64,000 nucleotides of DNA from NCBI RefSeq assembly GCF_024166365.1, contig NC_064839.1:16602878-16666877 (forward strand), written 5' to 3'. The notes below the pieces were generated by a model. That model saw only the letters and a program-made list of their open reading frames with translations. It did no database searches and had not been told where the DNA came from. Below, one piece after another: positions 57,216 through 64,000 of the stretch. The position numbers and the translations under genes are program-made. Source of the stretch: Elephas maximus indicus (Eukaryota; Chordata; Mammalia; Proboscidea; Elephantidae). How positions within the stretch are numbered: position 1 is the stretch's first letter; each line of letters opens with the position of its first letter.

Positions 57216-58855
57216 AAGGGAGGCGATCTGTTTTTCAGATTTGATTCTGCAGTTGATTTTCTTTGTGATCTTGGGGAAATCAATTATCCATTTAAGAAAC
57301 TATTTTAATTAGAAAGTAACTTCTGCCTGACCTGCCTCACAGAATTGTTGTGGATGTTTGAATTAGGGAGTAGTAAGAGCTCTTTAAAAAATATGAAGTA
57401 CTGTACAGAAGTTGGATGCTTTGTCAAGGTGAGGCATCGTAGAAATTGTATCAGAAAGCAGTCTCCCCCTAAAGAAGGTCCCCTTGTCACATCACTGTAA
57501 TTCTCGAAGCCTAGCACCCAAACTGTGAGCTTGATTCTTTTGGAGGAACTCTTAGGCTCTCAGAGAGTTTCCTTTCCTTTAATGCTTGTGTTAAGCTGAA
57601 TAGAAACTGAAAAGAAGGGGAGAAGTCAGGATGACACTAAGAACGAGCTGATAACAGACGAAAACCTAACCAAACCTGTTGCTGTTGAGACAGCAGAGCC
57701 CAAATTCAGACCCCAAGGTGGTCCGAATGATACTGGACAGTTGTAGGTGTGCATGACAATGGCCCTGAGTTATAAAAACAAAAGGAGGGCTTTAAATTAT
57801 GTCTGGCTGGGACTATAGCATGCTCTTATCATTGTTAAAGGCTTAGGGTATGGAGAAGAAAGTTTGGCAGTACTTACGTATTTTATTTTCTGGTACCAAA
57901 GGCTAAATGAGCATTGTTTTAGCATCATTAAGGGACCCTCTGTAAGATCATTAAAGGGTTGACAGTGGTTTGAAAACTTTTTTTTTTTTTTAATTTGGTA
58001 GACTATCTCATAGGTGTCTGATTTTGTCCATGGGTGTTAAGGACCTTATATTATTTTCCGGGATAAGGGTAAATTTAGTGGGAGTCTTTACAAGGTTGCT
58101 AAGTAAGCATTATTTTGATTAAATGATGTTTTGCCCAATATCGACATGTTAGAAATACTCTTGAAATAGCTATTATCCCAGGCCTTACTTCAGAGAAGAA
58201 GAAATAGTATCGAAGAACTTCATACTATACCATACACAGAGGTGCTTGCTAATAACTTCTACAGAGAGCAGATTTGAAGAGAGGTCAAGTAGTGAATGAG
58301 ACATATATGCTTAAAATAAATTCAATTTGAAAGATTTAACAAAATGAAACACAGTGTAGGGCCCAGAGAATGTTTTTATAATCACAGAATTATAGCATAT
58401 TTTCAATACTTTAAATTTTATGCATATCCAGAAAATATCTTTTTCTGTGATCTGGGTGGCTGCTCAAAATAAGCGTCAAGTGTATCGTTTCTATTTTTGC
58501 TTTGTTTGCTGTTTATTGGGTTAAGAAAGTTACCTAGTCAGAAATACGGAAAGAAGAAAGTTGATTTATTAGGATAGTGGGTTTCTGCCTGACTTTAAAC
58601 ATATTTTTGTTGTTGCTACAATATTATTGGCTTGTTTGTGAAATTTGTTTGGGGGAAGCCACATACTTAGAGTTGTAGCTTTTAGTTTAATAATAATTAT
58701 CATTTCATCATGTTGCTTTATTCTGACAAAAAGTATAACAGATGCTAGTAAAAAATGACTTTCTTGAGCGAAGCCTTAAATGAAATTTTTCTGTTAAAGA
58801 GAAAAGAGTACAGTTTTAGTAAACGAGGAATATTATATAGATATCGTAACCTGAT
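57216..58855. other. Longest stretch without a strong repeat call
   Basis: About 1.6 kb with no gene and no clear repeat except a short SINE-tail-like word at about 57665-57690 (ACCAAACCTGTTGCTGTTGAG). A+T-rich, T13 at about 57980. Presumably old unique or intronic sequence. Confidence 0.45.
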
Positions 58856-58859
58856 AAAG

Positions 58860-59235
58860 AGTGGTACTTTAAAACCAAAGTACAACATCATGTGAAACAG
58901 CAAAGACAATTCCTATTAAGTTAGGAACAGACAAGGATGCCTGCCCTCACCAGTATTATTTGGCCTTATGTTAGTAATGCTAGCCAATGCTGTAGGGCAA
59001 GAAAGCTGTCTGGCTGGCTATAAAATAAGCAAACGAAAGTCAATAGCTTTTCTATACAAGTCAGAAAATGTAATTCAAAACAAAAAAAGGTTTCACTCAC
59101 CAGAGCACTAAAAACCCCCAAATAATTTAGAAGCAAAGGCAGAAATGTGAAGAAAATGGAAAAACTTGGCATAAAAGACTTGAAGATGTCAATGCAACTC
59201 ATTACTTTGTTAATTAATGTAATTCACATAAAAAT
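58860..59235 (+). mobile_element. L1 ORF2 fragment
   Basis: GACAAGGATGCCTGCCCTCACC, TGTTAGTAATGCTAGCCAATGCTGTAGGGCAAGAAA and CTTTTCTATACAAG match the L1 RT-to-C-terminal region; frame destroyed. Confidence 0.75.
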
Positions 59236-59382
59236 TTCACTGAATTTTGTTTGGGGGGGAAGGTGGGAGAGTGACTTACTAAGATGTTTCTAAAGAGCAC
59301 CTGGAGGAATAAATAGGCAAGTATAGCCAAGGACATTCTGGAAATGAAAGACAAGTTTGGGGGAGGATTCGTTTTATACCAC

Positions 59383-59894
59383 TGTCATGGATTGAATTGT
59401 GTTCCCACCAAAAATATGTGTCACCATGGTTAGGCCATGATTCCCAGTATTGTGTGGTTATCCTCCATTTTGTGATTGTAATTTTATGTTAAGAGAATTA
59501 GGGTGGGATTTTAACACCAGCCTTACTCAGGTCACCTCCCTGATCCAAGGTAAAGGGAGTTTCCCTGGGGTGTGGCCTGCACCACCTTTTATCTCTCACG
59601 AGATAAAAGGGAAGCAAGCAGAGAGTTGGGGACCTTACACCACCAAGAAAGCAGCACCAGAAGCAGAGTGTGTCCTTTGGACACAAGGTCCCTGCGCCCG
59701 ATAAGCTCCTTGACCAGGGGAAGATTGAAGACAAGGACCTTCCTCCAGAGGCGACGAGAGAGAAAACCTTCCCCTGGAGCTGACGCCTTGAATTTGGACT
59801 TTTAACCTACTAGGCTGTGAGAAAATAAATTTCTCTTTGTGAAAGCCATCTGCTTGTGGTATTTCTGTTACGGCAGCACTAGATGACTAAGACA
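59383..59894 (+). mobile_element. MaLR-like solo LTR
   Basis: Starts TGTCATGGATTGAATTGTG, ends AGCACTAGATGACTAAGACA; about 512 bp. Flanked by ACCAC (59378-59382) and ACTAC (59895-59899). Includes CTGTGAGAAAATAAATTTC with an AATAAA signal. Confidence 0.87.
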
Positions 59895-59899
59895 ACTAC

Positions 59900-60321
59900 C
59901 AACTATTTATAGATTTACAAAAGAATTTGAAAGGTAGCTTGAGCCCAAGAATGGACAAAACTAGCAGTAGATGTGAAAAGAAAGCCAAAGACCTGACCCA
60001 ACTATGCATAAGTGTTTAATTAATAGATAATCAAAGAGTTTGTGTGTACCAGGATTCTTTCAAGTAGAAATGAAAGAAAGCCATACTGGCTTAAGCAAAA
60101 AACAAAGTCCTTTTTTTTTTCCTCACGTACCTGGGGTGTCCAGGGGGTGCTACTCGCTTCAGTGGCTAGTCTAGGGAAGGCTCAAATGCCATATCTCTCC
60201 CTGACTTGATTCGTTCTTGGAGTTGGCTCCATTCTCTCTGTGCAGCCAGAGAAAAGGGAGGTGTGGTTGTCGATACTCCCAGGCTTCTGTTTTTGCAGCT
60301 TGAGGTCCAGGAAGAGAATGA
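59900..60321. other. Spacer between two solo LTRs
   Basis: No LTR-internal (gag/pol) sequence is recognisable in this 420-bp spacer, so the two LTRs are separate solo insertions rather than one provirus. Confidence 0.6.
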
Positions 60322-60326
60322 CCTTC

Positions 60327-60835
60327 CATCATGGATTGAATTGTGTGTCCCCCAAAATGTCTGTCAACTTGGCTAGGTCATGATTCCCTTGTATGATTGT
60401 CTACCATTTTATCATCTGATGTGATTTCCCTGTGTGTGGTAAATCCTATCACTACGATGTAATGAGATGGATTAGCGGCAGTTATATTGATGAGGTCTGC
60501 AAGATTAGGTAGTGTCTTAAGCCAGTCTCTTTCGAGATATAAAAGAGAGAATCGAGCAGAGAGACAGGGGGACTTCATACCTCTTAAGAAAGCAGTGCCG
60601 GGAGTAGAGCACGTCCTTTGGACCTGAGGTTCCTGTGCTGAGAAGCCCCCAGACTAAAGGAAGATTGATGACAAGGACCTTCCTCCAGAGCTGGCAGAGA
60701 GAGAAAGCCTTCCCCTGGAGCTGATGCCCTGAATTTGGACTTGTAGCCTACTAGATAGTGAGAGAATAAATTTCTCTTTGTTAAAGGCATCCACTTGTGG
60801 TATTTCTGTTATAGCAGCACTGCATGACTAAGACA
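60327..60835 (+). mobile_element. MaLR-like solo LTR
   Basis: Begins CATCATGGATTGAATTG (terminal TG mutated) and ends ATGACTAAGACA; about 509 bp. Flanked by exact CCTTC at 60322-60326 and 60836-60840, a 5-bp duplication. Confidence 0.9.
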
Positions 60836-61079
60836 CCTTCTACACTGTCAGTATGTAAAGTCCTAGGGAAAGACACCATGTAGGCCATGACCATGGGACA
60901 CTGCACTATCTGGGGGGCACCCATACCTGCCTTTATCTAGCCAGGACTTCTAACTGGCTGTGTTGTGCAACCTCACAGAATCACATGCAACACTGGGGGC
61001 AGGGACTGTTCCCTGAGGAAAGGGGTGGGCCGGTAGAATTACTGGGGAGAGCAGGACCAGCAAGTGTATACTCAGTGGT

Positions 61080-61320
61080 TGAGAAAAGGATGGCATATTC
61101 AGTAAACGGTGCTGGACATGTGATTAACTATTGGAGAAAAATAAAAGATCCCTACTTTTCACCAAAATCAGTTAAATTCCAAATGAATAAGTAATAGTTA
61201 AAATTGGAAGAAGGAAAAAAAATTAAATAACTAGAAGAAAATGTAGCCAGATATTTTTCTCGTCTCAACCTAAAAAAGCCTTTCAAAACATATAGTAAAT
61301 TGTCCCTAAAAGCAGAGACT
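61080..61320 (+). mobile_element. L1 ORF2 C-terminal fragment
   Basis: GGTGCTGGACATGTGATTAAC, AAAGATCCCTACTTTTCACC, AACTAGAAGAAAATGTAGCC; old L1 with broken frame. Confidence 0.7.
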
Positions 61321-61689
61321 GCAGACTGACAGCCAAGTGGCTGGATCAGACCTGTGGGTCTTGCCTTGTCTTATTTATCTTTTAAAAATTGTGCTAGAAT
61401 TTTAAAATCAAGATTTTCCCTACAAGTCTAGATTTCTGGCTTATCCTGGCAGATGGGAGGCACTGGCAATGCTGGGCTCACATCCCTCCATGGTAGCAGT
61501 TGGCCAGCACTAAGAGGCAGCCCCTTCCTTGAGATGGGTCATGGAGTCTCCAGGTTGTCACTTCTCCACCACTCTCTAATGACCTCAGCATTGAAGGTGC
61601 CTGTGAGTTGCCCTTTCTTGTTGTAGTTACATTCAATTACCTTAGCTCTCTGTTCCTTTTAGGCAAAGATTCATAGATGTAGCTCCATC
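61321..61689. other. Unassigned sequence
   Basis: No gene. AGCAGAGACTGCAGACTGACAG begins a G+C-moderate spacer between L1 pieces. Confidence 0.45.
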
Positions 61690-62160
61690 GTCATAATAAA
61701 AGAACTTATGCTTACTGAAAAAACTTAAGACCAACTGGGGAAAGATGCTGGACGTGTGATTGACGATTGCCGCCTATGGCAAAAGGTTAATAGCCACAAT
61801 ATATAAAAAATGCTGATGAACCAGTAAGAAAATATGTCAAATATCACCCGTAAATACTATGCTCATTAAAAAAAATCACCTATATGAGACCAAATGATCA
61901 ACAATTACTTTTAAAACAAAGATGAGAATGTAAGGAGGCAGGGAAACTAGATTAACAGAAATGGAACAACCAGAATGGAGATAATGAAAATGTTCACACG
62001 TTGTGAAGAATGTAACCAAGGCTGTAAACGTAGAATTTCTGTACACAGAGCAATCTGCGTAGAAATTGTTGAATGGGAATCTATATTGCTGTGTAAACCT
62101 TCACTGAAAACAAAATAAAATATTATTAAAAGAAAAAATACTCAAACCCAAAAATTAAGA
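61690..62160 (+). mobile_element. L1 pieces: ORF2 end and 3'UTR with tail
   Basis: 61690-61890 is old ORF2 (AAAGGTTAATAGCCACAATATATAAAA, CATTAAAAAAAATCACC). 61920-62150 is the 3'UTR type (GGAACAACCAGAATGGAG, TAGAAATTGTTGAATGGGAATC, TTCACTGAAAACAAAATAAAATATTATTAAAAG), the sense form of the minus-strand copies at 33.7 and 41.7 kb. Confidence 0.75.
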
Positions 62161-62280
62161 ATAAAAAGATGAAAACGGTCAATTTTCAGTAGGCTATAAA
62201 CTATGTGATGTCAGAGATCATGCCTGTCTTTTCAGTCCAGTGACTTAGTGCCAGGCACTAAGTAGGATAAAAAAAAAAAA

Positions 62281-62330
62281 AGTAGGATAGCTGTTATTTA
62301 TTAAGGATTTACTACGTGCTGAGTAAACAG
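62281..62330 (-). repeat. MIR SINE, left part of a split copy
   Basis: GCTGTTATTTATTAAGGATTTACTACGTGCTGAG is a reversed MIR start; it ends at the GTAAACAG target site and resumes at 62899. Confidence 0.6.
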
Positions 62331-62510
62331 CAGGGCCGTGGTGGCACAGAGGTTAAGAACTATGGTGAGCTATGGCTGCTAACCAAAAGTTGGCAGTTCA
62401 AATCCACCAGGCTCTCTTTGGAAACCCTGTGGGGCAGTTCTACTCTGTCCTATAGGGTCACTGTGAGTCGGAATCTACTTGATGGCAATGGGTTTGACTT
62501 TGGGGTTTAA
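62331..62510 (+). repeat. AfroSINE, first of three at one site
   Basis: CAGGGCCGTGGTGGCACAG to CTACTTGATGGCAATGGG. Bounded by GTAAACAG at 62323-62330 and 62511-62518. Confidence 0.97.
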
Positions 62511-62518
62511 GTAAACAG

Positions 62519-62680
62519 TAGGAGCCCTGGTGGCACAGTGGTTAAGCGTTCAGCTGCTAACCGAAAGAAAGGTCAGCCGTGCAAATCCACCAGCTGCTCC
62601 TTGGAAGCCCTATGGGGCAGTTCTGCTCTGTCCTATAGGATCATTATGAGTTGGAATCGACTTGACAGCAACAGGTCTAA
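62519..62680 (+). repeat. AfroSINE, second of three
   Basis: TAGGAGCCCTGGTGGCACAG to CGACTTGACAGCAACAGG. Bounded by GTAAACAG (62511-62518) and GTAAACTG (62681-62688). Confidence 0.97.
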
Positions 62681-62688
62681 GTAAACTG

Positions 62689-62890
62689 TATGAGCCCTGG
62701 TGATACAGTGGTTAAAGCACTCTGCTGCTAACAGAAAGGCTGGCAGTTCAAACCTACCAGTTGCTCTGCAGGAGAAAGATGCAGCAGCCTGCTTCCGTAA
62801 AGATTACAGTCTTGGAAACCCTGTGGGGCAGCTCTCCTCTGTCCTATAGGGTTGCTATGAGTCAGAATTTGACTTGAAGGCAATGAGTAA
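62689..62890 (+). repeat. AfroSINE, third of three, extended-body subtype
   Basis: TATGAGCCCTGGTGATACAG head, extra segment GCAGCCTGCTTCCGTAAAG, tail TTTGACTTGAAGGCAATGAG. Bounded by GTAAACTG (62681-62688) and GTAAACAG (62891-62898). Confidence 0.95.
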
Positions 62891-62898
62891 GTAAACAG

Positions 62899-63055
62899 TA
62901 TGCCCTGTGCTGAGTCCCTTCCATGAGCTTGTTTAATCTCTGCAGAAACCCTCCGAAATGGGTACTACTGTGGTCCTCCTTCTACAGATGGTGCAGCTGA
63001 GGTTGGGGTACAGCACCTATGAAGGCACACCCCGTAAGTAAGTGGTGATTCCAGC
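62899..63055 (-). repeat. MIR SINE, right part
   Basis: TTTAATCTCTGCAGAAACCC, AATGGGTACTACTGTGGTCC, CTACAGATGGTGCAGCTGAGG and GTAAGTAAGTGGTGATTCC: reversed MIR core. Confidence 0.75.
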
Positions 63056-63059
63056 TCAT

Positions 63060-63540
63060 GCTGTTTAAGCTACTACCTGAGAGTCCATCATACAGTTATC
63101 AAAATGAACTGAAAAAGAAGGGGTACAAATATCCAATAAACATGGAGAAAACTCCCAGCCTTATGAGGAATCAAAGAATAAAAGCAAAGCACTCTAGTAT
63201 GGAGGTCGGGGAAGGAACCTCATGCTTTTCTGTGGGAGAACCTATCAGTGCCCACTGGGGTGCAGGGCATTTTGGAAATGTTTTTCCAAAGTTTTAAATG
63301 TTCCTACCCTTTCACCCAGGGATTTCACTTCTCAGAATTTATTCTAAGAGAAAAATTAGAGTTGGTTACAGATTCGTGTGCAAAGCAGCCATTATGATGT
63401 TAACTATAATAGTGAAGAATCAGAAACAACCAAAAAGCTCAACAATAATGGATTGGTGGGAGAAATTATGGTCTATTCATATACTCGAATACTATTCAAT
63501 ATTAAAAATTCATTTTTATATGCCAGGCAGAGTGACCTTG
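63060..63540 (+). mobile_element. Old L1 3' fragment
   Basis: CCTACCCTTTCACCCAGGGATTTCAC, AGAATTTATTCTAAGAG, AACTATAATAGTGAAGAATCAG, AACAATAATGGATTGG: the L1 ORF2-to-3'UTR junction region of old mammalian L1s. Confidence 0.75.
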
Positions 63541-64000
63541 ATGTGGCCCCTGTGTTTCCCCTGGCTCCACAGTGGTGTATGTGGCAAGGTACTTTGCGTC
63601 AGGTATTTGCTGGGTATGTGTGTCTGGCCCATCGTCAGCACCAGCTATGTTTGCTGCTGTTAAGGGGAGTGGGGATATAGGTGATTTTTAGGGTTTTTTT
63701 TTTTCTGTGTGCTTTTCCAAACAGCTGTAAAATTATACTTTTCCTTCAGAGTTTACTTTTTGTTAACTTTGAAAACTTATGGGATCTCGTAAAATAAACC
63801 TACATACATCATGTTTTTGGTGTAGGTGTAAATGGGATCTTTCCGAGTCCATTTTTTCCCTTAAGCTTTTAAAAATTATGTAAATAATGCCAACCCTTAC
63901 CCCAAAAATCTCATTAGCACAGAATAAAACTAAATTGTGAAAGCCTTTCTCCAAGTTAGCCTTGTCCCCAGTTCCATTACCCAAGGTAATCACTATTAAT
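63541..64000. other. Unassigned to the window end
   Basis: No gene seen. CTCCAAGTTAGCCTTGTCCCC near 63950 may be part of an old repeat running off the right edge. Confidence 0.4.

Noticed and set aside
59383..60835. The two LTRs as one small provirus
   Set aside because: Each has its own 5-bp duplication and the 430-bp spacer has no viral internal sequence.
62323..62898. Regularly spaced repeats suggesting a CRISPR-like array
   Set aside because: The 'repeats' are 8-bp target duplications and the 'spacers' are three AfroSINEs in vertebrate DNA.

Overview
The window is vertebrate nuclear DNA from an afrotherian mammal, most likely an elephant or close relative. The diagnosis rests on repeats: about twenty tRNA-headed AfroSINE copies and several RTE (BovB-like) LINEs that end in the same GGGTCGCTATGAGTCGGAAT-type tail, with ancient mammalian MIR, L2, L1 and MER5-type repeats underneath. 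Species is inference. Coding content is very low and there is no bacterial-style gene organisation.

Host genes. At the left end, on the minus strand, is the 5' part of a KRAB zinc-finger gene: a CpG island with a short first coding exon near 5.8 kb, and a 127-bp KRAB-A exon at 2176-2302 with good splice signals. Its zinc-finger exon must lie left of the window. At 30.96-32.06 kb (+) is a broken, intronless copy of a histo-blood-group ABO-type GT6 glycosyltransferase, which reads as a processed pseudogene. A second CpG island at about 49.2-49.5 kb holds a plausible first coding exon (+) whose few residues resemble the start of CCDC97. A frame-conserved, FG-nucleoporin-like relic may lie at 46.25-47.08 kb (weak).

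Layout. 0-6.3 kb: KRAB gene 5' half with old repeats. 6.3-11.27 kb: repeats (SINE, RTE, L1, L2, LTR). 11.27-27.39 kb: one class I endogenous retrovirus (ERV) proviral relic, with both LTRs, a tRNA-Ser-type primer site, broken gag-pro-pol-env and a polypurine tract. It is inserted into an L1 with a 4-bp target duplication, and was itself later hit by two almost full-length RTE LINEs and several SINEs. 28.95-30.24 kb: a 5'-truncated RTE closely related to one of those. 30.9-32.1 kb: GT6 pseudogene. 32-48 kb: mostly L1 3' ends, MIR, MaLR-like LTR, SINE pairs and an internally deleted RTE. 49.2-49.5 kb: CpG island. 50-64 kb: L2, SINEs, a near full-length RTE (53.2-56.4 kb), two MaLR-like solo LTRs, L1 fragments and three SINEs inserted at one site.

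How it works together. The window is mainly a record of insertions: L1, then ERV inside it, then RTE and SINE inside that, most steps documented by target-site duplications. AfroSINEs share the RTE 3' tail, which fits mobilisation of the SINE by the RTE enzyme. All element ORFs seen are interrupted; nothing looks currently autonomous. No undescribed defence or metabolic system is visible.
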